12,492 bases of DNA. It comes from Deltaproteobacteria bacterium. GTDB lineage: Bacteria > Desulfobacterota > UBA8473. How positions within the stretch are numbered: the first letter of the stretch is position 1; every line of letters starts with the position of its first letter. This document shows, piece after piece, positions 1-6,690 of this stretch. A program made the translations under genes and the position numbers. The stretch is from positions 1-12,492 of the forward strand of contig JAUXFK010000061.1 of assembly GCA_030623035.1 (NCBI GenBank), in the 5' to 3' direction. Under the pieces are notes generated by a model that was given only the letters and a program-made list of their open reading frames with translations, searched no databases and was not told the DNA's origin.

Positions 1-17
1 AAAAAATACCATTTCCC

Positions 18-95
18 GTCATTCCGGCGAAAGCCGGAATCCAGTGTTTTCAAGCAGTTGCGGACCATCTGGACTCCGGTTTTCACCGGAGTGAC
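18..95. repeat. REPIN-like pair of inverted palindromic modules
   Basis: Two related 27-bp modules face each other across a 23-24-bp spacer. Module A (18-44) has a perfect 8-bp stem, ATTCCGGC/GCCGGAAT, with a GAAA loop (21-40). Module B (69-95) has the stem ACTCCGGT/ACCGGAGT (73-92), and its loop also reads GAAA on the opposite strand. Both modules are bounded by GTCA on one side and CCAG on the other, so the reverse complement of B matches A at about 22 of 27 positions. Inverted REP doublets of this kind are called REPINs and are usually mobilised by RAYT (Y1/TnpA_REP) transposases. No RAYT gene lies in the window. The family assignment is inferred from shape only. Confidence 0.7.
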
Positions 96-122
96 GACTT
101 TTTACGAATTCATCAATGTTAA
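46..122. repeat. Left copy of the 77-bp inverted flanking repeat
   Basis: These 77 bp are the reverse complement of the last 77 bp of the window (12416-12492), with a single mismatch (T at 117 against the complement of C12421). The match covers the spacer and module B of the REPIN-like element plus about 27 bp beyond it. The right copy stops at the window edge, so the true repeat may be longer there, and it may also include module A. The flanking bases past 122 differ between the copies. The pair encloses the toxin-antitoxin genes and the whole T2SS cluster. Confidence 0.9.
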
Positions 123-124
123 GC

Positions 125-155
125 ACAAGGCAATTCTTATACGCAACCGCCTTGT
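125..155. promoter_or_regulatory. Possible operator of the toxin-antitoxin pair
   Basis: An inverted repeat, ACAAGGC (125-131) / GCCTTGT (149-155), lies about 30 bp before the antitoxin start. Its 17-bp spacer contains a -10-like TTATAC (137-142). Type II antitoxins usually autoregulate by binding palindromes over their own promoter, so the placement fits. The arms are only 7 bp and no good -35 box is visible, so this remains a suggestion. Confidence 0.35.
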
Positions 156-184
156 AATCCTGAGGAAGATGGAGGGATGAGTAA

Positions 185-379
185 ATGCTGGAAGGTATTC
201 AATTCGTTACGAATGCAGCAGGTGAGAAAACCGCTGTATTGATTGACTTGAAACAATATGGCGAGCTCTGGGAGGATTTCTACGATGCTATCATCGTTCG
301 CCAACGGGCTGACGAACCACGCGAGTCTTTGGAATCGGTTCGGGAAATATTGAAGCAGCAGGGAAAACTGAATGCCTGA
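185..379 (+). CDS. Type II antitoxin, Phd/YefM- or RelB-like
   Basis: A 64-residue protein that probably neutralises the RelE-like toxin encoded immediately downstream and represses its own operon. The N-terminal half reads as a short beta/alpha unit (VTNAAGEKTAVLIDLKQYGE, about residues 8-27). The same pattern, a strand followed by L..YGEL.EDFYD, occurs in many small Phd/YefM- or RelB-type antitoxins. The acidic and helical C-terminal half (about 33-60) would wrap the toxin. A strong Shine-Dalgarno, GGAGGG (171-176), sits 8 bases before the ATG, which supports the start. The stop overlaps the toxin start by 8 bp, as expected for translational coupling. The exact antitoxin family cannot be settled by eye. 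The pair's role here could be local stabilisation, or it could simply be an unrelated neighbour of the secretion genes. Confidence 0.75.
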   Translation: MLEGIQFVTNAAGEKTAVLIDLKQYGELWEDFYDAIIVRQRADEPRESLESVREILKQQGKLNA

Positions 380-638
380 GTATACCATCACGTTCGCTCA
401 ATCAGCCCGAAAAGAACTGGAACACCTCAGTGCCAATATCGTCAACCGAGTATTCCCCAAGATAGAGAGTTTGGCTCGGAATCCCCGTCCCTCTGGCTGT
501 CACAAGCTCCAGGGCTTCGAAAACCTCTGGCGTATTCGCATTGGGGATTATCGCGTGATCTACCAGATATTTGATGACAAGATGGTGGTTGACATAGTAG
601 CCGTGCGCCATAGAAGTCAGGCTTACAGGTTCAGATAG
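372..638 (+). CDS. RelE/ParE-superfamily toxin
   Basis: An 88-residue basic protein with the usual length and layout of RelE-type toxins: an N-terminal strand (YTITFAQSARKEL), two helices, then a beta sheet. The hallmark segment LWRIRIGDYRVIYQI lies at about residues 52-66 and the C-terminal V.HR...YR pattern at about 78-86. Arg54, Arg56, Arg61, Arg81 and Tyr85 fall where RelE mRNA-cleaving toxins keep their catalytic and RNA-binding residues. I therefore favour a ribosome-dependent mRNA interferase over a ParE gyrase poison, although family resemblance alone cannot prove the activity. The ATG lies inside the antitoxin's last codons (8-bp overlap). No frameshift or truncation is seen, so it looks functional. 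Base composition is more GC-rich than the gsp genes, suggesting a separate origin for the pair. Confidence 0.85.
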   Translation: MPEYTITFAQSARKELEHLSANIVNRVFPKIESLARNPRPSGCHKLQGFENLWRIRIGDYRVIYQIFDDKMVVDIVAVRHRSQAYRFR

Positions 639-656
639 ACGGCAGCTGCGCCCAAA

Positions 657-678
657 TCCCCGCCTTTGCTAGCGGGGA
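657..678. repeat. Short GC-rich hairpin after the toxin gene
   Basis: TCCCCGC (657-663) pairs with GCGGGGA (672-678) across the 8-base loop CTTTGCTA, 18 bp after the toxin stop codon. No T-run follows on either strand, so it is not a classical intrinsic terminator. It could be a weak 3'-end structure of the toxin-antitoxin mRNA. Confidence 0.4.
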
Positions 679-802
679 ATGCGTGACAAGTGAAGGATGA
701 TATGTCAGCGAGACGATCCTGAAAGCGATCGACGGCGGGAATATCGCAAAGCGCAGATACGTTATACAGCTTAAACTCTTGAAAATAACGAAATCTAACA
801 AT

Positions 803-1696
803 ATGAAAAACCGCATATTCAAATTTTCAGGGTATGTTCTATTCAGTTTACTCCTTTTTTTGCTTTTCATATATATCAAATTCCCCTATGAAAAAGTAAA
901 AGATACGATTAGCAACTCTTTTGAGAACAGATTCTCATATAGTCTTACCATTAATGAGCTCCGGCCCCTATTCCCTCCTGGTTTGACCCTCAAAGAGATA
1001 GAGATACTTACAGATGCAAAAGACAAAAAGAGACCAATCCTTGAGGCACAAAGGCTTGCCCTGAAATTGGAAATCCTCCCTCTTTTCCTGGGTCATCGCA
1101 ACTTTAATTATGAAATATACACCTATGACGGTATTATAAAAGGGGTCGTAAAAAATCCAGAACCAGGCAAAGACAAAAAAACATCTATAATCGCCGACAT
1201 ACAGAATATAGACCTTTCTCATTATCCGCTTTTAAACAAAGATACAAACTTTTCGCTTTCAGGTAAACTGAGAGGTAAAGTAAGGATCGTTGAGGAGGAA
1301 AACACCACACCAGGTTTGAAGGGAGAGATAACCCTATTCATTGACAATGGAAAGATTGAAGGGATCAATATAAAAAAAGCTACATTAAAAGATATTTCAG
1401 TTAAAGGTGTCGATTGTGACTTTGAACTCACACAAGAAAAGATTCTTTTAAAGAAAATGGCCTTTCACGGAGAGGATATTGATGTTAACATTACAGGAAA
1501 AATATTATTAGCTGAACAGATAAAAGAGAGCAATTTAGACTTAATGTTGCATTTTAAACCCAAAGAGGGGTTCAAAAGGAAGTATCGCTTTCTCTTTAGA
1601 TTGTTCAGGAGTATTAGAGGCAAAGGGGGGTTCTATTCCATTCCTGTTAAAGGGACAATCCAAAGTCCTGAAATAGAAACTCTTTTAAGGATTTAA
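803..1696 (+). CDS. gspN: Type II secretion protein GspN (delta-type)
   Basis: A 297-residue envelope protein, assigned to the GspN family found in deltaproteobacterial T2SS clusters. It has one N-terminal membrane anchor (about residues 9-26, GYVLFSLLLFLLFIYI) followed by KFPYEKV. The long beta-rich extracytoplasmic region resembles AsmA-like proteins (…GLTLKEIEILTD…, …DVNITGKILL…). It ends in the family-typical closing pattern of a GF..IPVKGTI strand and a P-E segment. Its role in secretion is poorly defined; it is thought to be an inner-membrane or periplasmic accessory. I chose the ATG at 803. The frame also allows TTG at 779, but neither start has a visible Shine-Dalgarno. Unlike every other gsp gene here, it lies on the plus strand. 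Its TAA and the TAA of gspM overlap within TTAA at 1693-1696, so the genes converge with no room for a terminator. Confidence 0.8.
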   Translation: MKNRIFKFSGYVLFSLLLFLLFIYIKFPYEKVKDTISNSFENRFSYSLTINELRPLFPPGLTLKEIEILTDAKDKKRPILEAQRLALKLEILPLFLGHRNFNYEIYTYDGIIKGVVKNPEPGKDKKTSIIADIQNIDLSHYPLLNKDTNFSLSGKLRGKVRIVEEENTTPGLKGEITLFIDNGKIEGINIKKATLKDISVKGVDCDFELTQEKILLKKMAFHGEDIDVNITGKILLAEQIKESNLDLMLHFKPKEGFKRKYRFLFRLFRSIRGKGGFYSIPVKGTIQSPEIETLLRI

Positions 1697-2214
1697 ATCG
1701 TTTCGAAAGAAGTAATTTGAATCGCAATATCGAGAATCGACGGGTCTCTCTTATTCGTAAGTATACTCAACCCTACGATCCTTAATGCTCTTGCCGAGTT
1801 CTCAATCTCGTATAAGAAATTAACCAACTTAACCAAAGGTACATTCGCAAGCTTTATATCAATAGAGTTTTGCAAATAACGTCCGCTTTTCGATTCTCCC
1901 AGTGGTTTCATATACTTGATGTTACTCTTTAACCCAGCCTTACCTGCCAGCCCTTCTAAGTAGGAAAGGGTAACAACGCCTTTCTCTTCCTTTGCTTCTT
2001 TTCCCTTTTTAAGGTTACTCTTCTTCAAGTATTCATACTCATTTTTCAGATAGATAACCTCTTTTAGTTCACTCTCTTTTTGGGGAATTAGCCGATCTAA
2101 GAGTGTCAATCGATCTTTAGCCGGTGAAATCACAAACTGATAAAATAAAAATAAGACCAATAATAATATTCCACCTATAACGACGATCTTCTCACGACCT
2201 TTTAGTCCCTTCAT
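1693..2214 (-). CDS. gspM: Type II secretion protein GspM
   Basis: A 173-residue bitopic inner-membrane protein. It has a short basic cytoplasmic N-terminus (MKGLKGREK), one membrane segment at about residues 10-30, a charged predicted coiled coil (about 33-70), and a periplasmic domain that should take the small ferredoxin-like fold of GspM/PilO. In T2SS it pairs with GspL and helps hold the platform around the ATPase. Sequence conservation in this family is low. The call rests on size, topology, the position directly after gspL (11-bp gap) and the last place in the minus-strand operon. AGGA lies about 10 bases before the ATG. Its stop codon shares bases with that of gspN on the other strand. 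A PilO-type name would be equally defensible by fold. Confidence 0.8.
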   Translation of the reverse strand: MKGLKGREKIVVIGGILLLVLFLFYQFVISPAKDRLTLLDRLIPQKESELKEVIYLKNEYEYLKKSNLKKGKEAKEEKGVVTLSYLEGLAGKAGLKSNIKYMKPLGESKSGRYLQNSIDIKLANVPLVKLVNFLYEIENSARALRIVGLSILTNKRDPSILDIAIQITSFETI

Positions 2215-2225
2215 CTTAACTTATC

Positions 2226-3851
2226 CTAATCAGCTATACCCATCCTGAAATCAAAACTAACCACACCCCTTTGAGCACTCATCTTTGCATCTTTTATCTG
2301 AACTTCTTTCAATAATTTCGATTGATTCAGGGAAGCATTTATCTTATCAACAGTATCAAATGAACTGGCCTCACCCAGGACACTTATACCCTCTCCATCC
2401 ATCTTTATCTTGTTAATTTTTATATCCTTTTCTGAAGGAATCCTTATCGTTAGCTCCCTTAAAATATTCAAAAAGGATGCGGATCCCCGTATCCCTCCAA
2501 AAGAGATGTCTTTATCTTTTTCTTCACGGACACTGTTTCTCATCTGTTGTATCTCGTTTACTATATTTTTAACATCTGGAAATGTCCGGGTAAAAATCTG
2601 CCTTATCTCTGCTTTCAGTCCTTTGTATTGTCTTTCCTTTAGATAACGGTTCGTAAATAGATTTCCCATAGAAAGGAAAAAAACCAAAAATAACCCTACA
2701 AAAATAAAGATCAAATTCTTTCTTATATCCGCATATTTCTCTTTAAAACTATACTCTTCTTTTCGAAAATTTATACCGGCGCCTCTTCTTTTAACACCCT
2801 TAATAGCGAGACCCAAGGCGCCGGACATAATTGATTGATCCTGGGAACCGATATCGGACAGAGAGCTTGGCAGAGATTGCAAAGGGTGGAATTGTGATGC
2901 CTCAACATCAAATTTTCGTTCAAAATACCTTTCTATATTTCTAATGTTCGATGATCCGCCAGTCAATAGAATCTCTGAAACATCCTGCTCAAAACAGATC
3001 GTTTTATAATAAGAAACTGCGAGGTCTATATCCCTGCTCAATCCATCCAGGGTATCTGTGATTGCCTTTGACATTTTAAACCCGCATGTATCTCCATTTC
3101 CGGGTTTGTCTTCACGTTCAATATGTTCCAGTAATATTGCACCTTCTACCTTCTTTTTTTCTTCTGCAGTTTCAAAGTCTATGGAAAACTCTTTTGAAAT
3201 GGCTTCGGTGATATCCTTCCCTCCAATCGGTATGCTTCTTATAAACTTAAGGATTCCATCTTTTATGATACACAGAATTGTTTTTTTCGCCCCAATATCA
3301 ATTATAGTGACTGCCCCATCTTTACTAGTACCCCTGATTGCATCAAAACAATAAAACAAAGAAGAAGAATCCAAATCCACAATCTGGGGTTCTATGGAGG
3401 CATTCTCCATGATTTCCAGGTGTTCTTTTATAACTCTCTTTGGGGCAGCCATTACCAATAAGTCTGTCCCATTAACTGATCTCTTATTCGTAATAGAAAA
3501 ATCTATCAGGATATCATCGAGGAAAAAGGGCAGGATAGACTCCACCTCACTGTTCATTACCTGACGGACTTTATTCAAATTGGAAAAAGGAAGATTTATA
3601 TTTCGAACCGCCACAGATCCGCAAGATATGGAAGATACAAACACATCCCCTTCAAGGGACTCTTCATCCAACATCCTCTTTATATTTTCTGATAAATCAT
3701 GCATCGGCGTTTCGGATTGGCTGTCCTCTCTTTTCCTCTTTGCAAACCCTGTTACCTTATACCCTTTGAACCCACCGATGATCTGAACGGCCTTAATTGA
3801 ATCATTGCCTATATCCAGCCCGATGATCTTATGGGGAACAACAAAAAACAT
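2226..3851 (-). CDS. gspL: Type II secretion protein GspL with PilM-like cytoplasmic domain
   Basis: A 541-residue inner-membrane protein linking the GspE ATPase to the platform. Residues 1 to about 355 form an actin/FtsA-fold domain like PilM. A first phosphate motif is GLDIGNDSIKAVQ (11-23), a second is IIDIGAKKT (183-191), and an adenosine-type motif is LLTGGSS (295-301), so nucleotide binding may be retained. A single membrane segment follows (about 379-396), then a periplasmic coiled coil (about 400-447) and a ferredoxin-like C-terminal domain resembling PilN/GspL (about 460-540). The protein thus looks like PilM and PilN joined, which is the usual design of GspL in this group of bacteria. 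The start follows the gspK stop by 2 bp, with GGAG in the gspK end. It is longer than the roughly 400-residue enterobacterial GspL because the actin-like domain is fuller. Confidence 0.9.
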   Translation of the reverse strand: MFFVVPHKIIGLDIGNDSIKAVQIIGGFKGYKVTGFAKRKREDSQSETPMHDLSENIKRMLDEESLEGDVFVSSISCGSVAVRNINLPFSNLNKVRQVMNSEVESILPFFLDDILIDFSITNKRSVNGTDLLVMAAPKRVIKEHLEIMENASIEPQIVDLDSSSLFYCFDAIRGTSKDGAVTIIDIGAKKTILCIIKDGILKFIRSIPIGGKDITEAISKEFSIDFETAEEKKKVEGAILLEHIEREDKPGNGDTCGFKMSKAITDTLDGLSRDIDLAVSYYKTICFEQDVSEILLTGGSSNIRNIERYFERKFDVEASQFHPLQSLPSSLSDIGSQDQSIMSGALGLAIKGVKRRGAGINFRKEEYSFKEKYADIRKNLIFIFVGLFLVFFLSMGNLFTNRYLKERQYKGLKAEIRQIFTRTFPDVKNIVNEIQQMRNSVREEKDKDISFGGIRGSASFLNILRELTIRIPSEKDIKINKIKMDGEGISVLGEASSFDTVDKINASLNQSKLLKEVQIKDAKMSAQRGVVSFDFRMGIAD

Positions 3852-3853
3852 AC

Positions 3854-4834
3854 CTACTCCACAGCCCAGTAAACGATCTTCATAATATTCTCCCCGCCCT
3901 CTTTTTTTCTTTCTATGATTGCCCTGACCCTCTTTTGTGCCATATTTACCGTTGCCTCTACATCCACAGAAAAGAAAATGCTTTGAACGGTGATCTGCCC
4001 TTTTATCTTTTCATAGATTTCTCCCATATCAGGCACATTCTTGAGATCGATTATGCTTTCAAATGGTTCTTCCTCTCTTTTTTCAATGATATTTCTGGCC
4101 ATCTCTTCATCTATTGGCGTGATCCATTCATCTCCATCTAAGTAACCCAAAGTCTGCAATACAATGGAATTCGCTGTATTGATATTTATCTTTCCGTTAG
4201 AATGAACGGTCGTATAATCTTTTATACCTTTACTGTCTTTTGTTCCATAAAAATAATCCTCAGTTATCCCCCTGATCATCAGCAGTTCTGATATAATCTC
4301 CATGGGGGCATCCTTGCATGGATAAGGCTTTTCTAACCCCTGATAGTAGTCATCTTCTGCACCCATCTCTCGGATGTCATGATCCGTGTCAATCCAATCC
4401 ATTATCGCATCGGTAGTATCTGCATCAATCTCAAATAATGTAAATAACGCGTCTAACTGCTGTAAACTCTTTGAGTTATCTTCTACAACTCGATTCACAT
4501 CGATCTTACTGCATTCATCTATAATACTCAAGTGGATCGTCCCTTCATTAATGTACTGTGAGTATAAAAATGGTGTCTTAGAAAGTTCTGCAAACTTTCC
4601 CCAGTCTTCAGAAAAGGCATCATAGACGTTGTCGTCTCTTTTTAAAAGTGCAATTGCAGCATTCAGCCCTGACTTTGCAGTGTATAACGCCTTTGTCGCA
4701 TCCCTGATATTGGCGGCAATCGTTATGTCAACCCTTGTTAAGTAATTGAACTCTACAACCATTACAAAAAGCAGTGTAATTACCAACAGGGCAAGAATAA
4801 GGGCTATACCCCTCTCTTTTCTTTGAAGATTCAA
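3854..4834 (-). CDS. gspK: Type II secretion minor pseudopilin GspK
   Basis: A 326-residue minor pseudopilin that caps the GspH-I-J-K tip complex. The prepilin leader MNLQRKERG is cut before Ile10, and the hydrophobic helix spans about 10-29. It lacks the Glu at mature position 5, as GspK characteristically does. The large globular insertion of the family is present: the CSKIDVNR region (about 108-115), an acidic segment with DWIDTDHD (146-153) and GAEDDYY (158-164) that could include calcium ligands, and KININTANSIVL (215-226), typical of the helix-hairpin-helix-like part. I placed the start at TTG 4834 because GGGAG, overlapping the gspJ stop, sits correctly before it and the leader length is then typical. 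An in-frame ATG at 4897 would add 21 residues and overlap gspJ, but its GAGG abuts the start codon. Confidence 0.88.
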   Translation of the reverse strand: MNLQRKERGIALILALLVITLLFVMVVEFNYLTRVDITIAANIRDATKALYTAKSGLNAAIALLKRDDNVYDAFSEDWGKFAELSKTPFLYSQYINEGTIHLSIIDECSKIDVNRVVEDNSKSLQQLDALFTLFEIDADTTDAIMDWIDTDHDIREMGAEDDYYQGLEKPYPCKDAPMEIISELLMIRGITEDYFYGTKDSKGIKDYTTVHSNGKININTANSIVLQTLGYLDGDEWITPIDEEMARNIIEKREEEPFESIIDLKNVPDMGEIYEKIKGQITVQSIFFSVDVEATVNMAQKRVRAIIERKKEGGENIMKIVYWAVE

Positions 4835-4835
4835 T

Positions 4836-5513
4836 CTAGCTCCCTGACATATCAAGATAAACCAGTGTTGTAAAATCGATATTCTTTTTATTCTCATCCT
4901 CTAAAGACACGGTGATCTCTACCATTGTAGGCAGACTGCCTCTATCATCAAAGTGCCATCTGTCCCACTTTGTCCCTTTCTCATCATAATACTCTAAATC
5001 AATACCCCTTATCTGTTCTGCCAGTTCGTTGACGATCCCCCCTCGATCGATCTCCTCATCTATTGTATCGTCTTGTCTTCTATAAAGAACATATTCATCT
5101 GTCTCCGGGTCTGTCTCTATAGAATACCCGATCTCACAAAGACCCGATTCCCTAAAGCCCTGCGTGAATTTTAATCGAGATGTTGAGATAAAACTGAGGG
5201 TATCCGCAGGCATGCCATCGAGTTCTCTATCCTCTCCTATAAACCCGTATTGAACATCATCGAGCCTTCTTTTAGGCGGAAAAGCACAGCTTATATCTTC
5301 AGCCATCCTCTCTAAAGTCATCCTTGCAGTTTGATAGATATCAATCCTATCGCGGCAGATGCGTATTGTATTGCTGCTGTTTGAAAAAGAACTGTAGATC
5401 ATCGTCATGATTACCAGGAGAATTGTAATGGAAATCAGTACTTCAATTAAGGTAAAACCCGAAGGCTTTTTACCTCTTTGAAATATAAGTAACCAGTTCC
5501 ATCTTCTTTTCAT
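4836..5513 (-). CDS. gspJ: Type II secretion minor pseudopilin GspJ
   Basis: A 225-residue minor pseudopilin of the tip complex with GspI and GspK. The prepilin peptidase site is PSG|FTLIE, with cleavage after Gly19 and the conserved Glu at mature position 5 (Glu24). It is followed by a hydrophobic helix, VLISITILLVIMTMIYSSF (about 25-43). The globular part has the GspJ-like pattern of an ARMTLERMAEDI helix (about 63-74) and a beta-rich acidic C-terminus ending in TLVYLDMSGS. GGAAGG lies 5 bases before the ATG, supporting this start, which overlaps the gspI end by 44 bp. The stop codon is followed by one base and then the gspK TTG start. The leader is long (19 residues) and contains two tryptophans, which is acceptable for this protein class. 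Confidence 0.88.
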   Translation of the reverse strand: MKRRWNWLLIFQRGKKPSGFTLIEVLISITILLVIMTMIYSSFSNSSNTIRICRDRIDIYQTARMTLERMAEDISCAFPPKRRLDDVQYGFIGEDRELDGMPADTLSFISTSRLKFTQGFRESGLCEIGYSIETDPETDEYVLYRRQDDTIDEEIDRGGIVNELAEQIRGIDLEYYDEKGTKWDRWHFDDRGSLPTMVEITVSLEDENKKNIDFTTLVYLDMSGS

Positions 5514-5850
5514 CTTTACCTTCCGGCCAAAATACGGTTACGACAACCTTCCTCATTTCCTTTAATTCAGTGAGACCGATACTCTTCTCCCATCTAAAAT
5601 TCGGATAATCTTCCCCAAAATCCCCTTTTTCATCTCCGACATCCGGAAACCCCCGGCTTTCGATCCTGGCCATCTCTCCTCTGGCTAAGATGGTGGCGAT
5701 AAAGATGTTCTTCGATTTGCCTGTTACCCCTACACTCATAGACAAAGATCGCATGATTGCCACCAGTGCAATTGCGATAATTGCAATGGCTACCATCACC
5801 TCAAACAGGGTAAAACCTTCATTTCTTTTATTCAAAACACTCTGTCTCAT
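5470..5850 (-). CDS. gspI: Type II secretion minor pseudopilin GspI
   Basis: A 126-residue minor pseudopilin that nucleates the pseudopilus tip with GspJ and GspK. The leader MRQSVLNKRNEG is cut before Phe13; Glu17 is the conserved mature +5 residue, and the helix VMVAIAIIAIALVAIM follows. The short globular part includes LARGEMARIE (about 55-64) and GDFGEDYPNFRWEK (about 76-89), in keeping with GspI size and pattern. The gene is separated from gspH by 309 bp holding a MITE-like palindrome, although in such clusters gspH and gspI usually abut or overlap. I see no Shine-Dalgarno in the 15 bases between the element and the ATG. Translation may therefore be weak, or may use a leader supplied by the element. 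The reading frame itself is intact. Confidence 0.88.
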   Translation of the reverse strand: MRQSVLNKRNEGFTLFEVMVAIAIIAIALVAIMRSLSMSVGVTGKSKNIFIATILARGEMARIESRGFPDVGDEKGDFGEDYPNFRWEKSIGLTELKEMRKVVVTVFWPEGKDEKKMELVTYISKR

Positions 5851-5865
5851 AGAAATAGCGAATTC

Positions 5866-6151
5866 TAACAGTTTAGCTTTATATCAAATATATACAGTAT
5901 CCAAACAGGTTCAACGGTGGTCTAATTTTAATCCGTGCAGTTGTTTGAACGTCTTAGTGAGCGTTAAGAAAGAACAGGGGGAAAGCCCTGCTGGTCTTGG
6001 ATGTTTATTGTTCCAAAGCTTATCGGTTAAATTTAATCGTTTAATACTGTTCTTTCTTTATGCTCACTTAGATGTGAGTTCTGCACGGGTTAAAATTTGA
6101 TTACCGTTGAACCTGTGTCAATACCGTCTATTGCATAAAGCTAAACTGTTA
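5866..6151. mobile_element. MITE-like long palindromic element within the gsp operon
   Basis: This 286-bp gene-free block has perfect 17-bp terminal inverted repeats, TAACAGTTTAGCTTTAT (5866-5882) and its complement (6135-6151). Two further matching blocks lie inside: 5905-5940 with 6081-6116 (about 32 of 36 pairs) and 5953-5977 with 6047-6071 (22 of 25). Together they make arms of about 112 bp around a central region of about 69 bp. If the outermost TA on each side is the target duplication, the ends would be ACAGTTTAGC, in the style of IS630/Tc1-mariner MITEs. No coding frame is credible. The element starts 8 bp after the gspH stop codon and ends 15 bp before gspI, without damaging either gene. 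No transposase is present, so the family is inferred from structure. Confidence 0.8.
5887..5914 (-). promoter_or_regulatory. Possible outward promoter from the MITE-like element toward gspI
   Basis: On the minus strand, TTGAAC (complement of 5909-5914) and TATATT (complement of 5887-5892) are 16 bp apart, a fair sigma-70-like pair. Transcription would start near 5880, about 30 bases before the gspI ATG, and could drive gspI-J-K-L-M separately from the upstream genes. AT-rich DNA often yields such pairs by chance, so this is tentative. Confidence 0.35.
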
Positions 6152-6159
6152 CCAGATAA

Positions 6160-6690
6160 TTAATTTCTAACCTTTATATAACGATCATATACCTTCAGGT
6201 CTCCAGTCAAAGGCTTTATAATCATTGTAAAAACCCTTCCTTCGTCATTCTCTATATGTATGACAGTGTCCTCAACCAAACCATTGGGTACAAACTCCGT
6301 ATAGGTAATTCCATGGATTACCTCACCCTCTCTTTGTGTGAAAACATCCTTGATTCTCACCTTGTCAGGAAGGGTCATCTTCCTTGTAATGACCGATCTG
6401 TCTTCAACGAAATTTCCATTTTCATCTCTTATGACAATCCAGTACCTGCTGTTATCCAGGTCATACATAATACGATGCCTCGACTTCGTCATTGCAGTTT
6501 GGTTATGCGTATATCTTATTGCACCCGATAACCTCCGTACAGCCGCCTTAACATCCCCATGCCACATCAGGTTTTTAAGCCTGGGAACAGCAAGGACAGA
6601 TACGACCCCTATAATTATGAGAACCATGGACAGCTCAATAAAGGTAAACCCGCGTTCATTATTCCATATTCCAGTTTTCAATGTCCGCAT
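6160..6690 (-). CDS. gspH: Type II secretion minor pseudopilin GspH
   Basis: A 176-residue minor pseudopilin placed below the GspI-J-K tip, linking it to the GspG fibre. The leader MRTLKTGIWNNERG is cut before Phe15; FTFIE supplies the +5 Glu (Glu19) and the hydrophobic helix LSMVLIIIGVVSVLAVP follows. The globular part matches the GspH/FimT pattern: a helix ending in RLSGAIRYTHNQTAM (about 43-57), a strand pair RHRIMYDLDNSRYWIVI, and a C-terminal strand with GRVFTMIIKPLTGDLKVY. I set the start at ATG 6690, preceded by AAGGA and GGAGG, giving a 32-bp overlap with gspG. An in-frame ATG at 6735 would add 15 residues deep inside gspG and give an unusually long leader. The stop lies only 8 bp from the palindromic element. 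Confidence 0.88.
   Translation of the reverse strand: MRTLKTGIWNNERGFTFIELSMVLIIIGVVSVLAVPRLKNLMWHGDVKAAVRRLSGAIRYTHNQTAMTKSRHRIMYDLDNSRYWIVIRDENGNFVEDRSVITRKMTLPDKVRIKDVFTQREGEVIHGITYTEFVPNGLVEDTVIHIENDEGRVFTMIIKPLTGDLKVYDRYIKVRN

Noticed and set aside
657..678. Intrinsic terminator after the toxin gene
   Set aside because: The stem is only 7 bp and no T-run follows on either strand.
779..802. TTG start for gspN
   Set aside because: It has no ribosome-binding site, and it adds 8 polar residues before a membrane anchor that is better placed from ATG 803. Kept as an alternative only.
5690..6100. Plus-strand open frame of 136 codons over gspI and the palindromic element
   Set aside because: Half is antisense to gspI and half is the inverted-repeat element. 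There is no ribosome-binding site or protein family.
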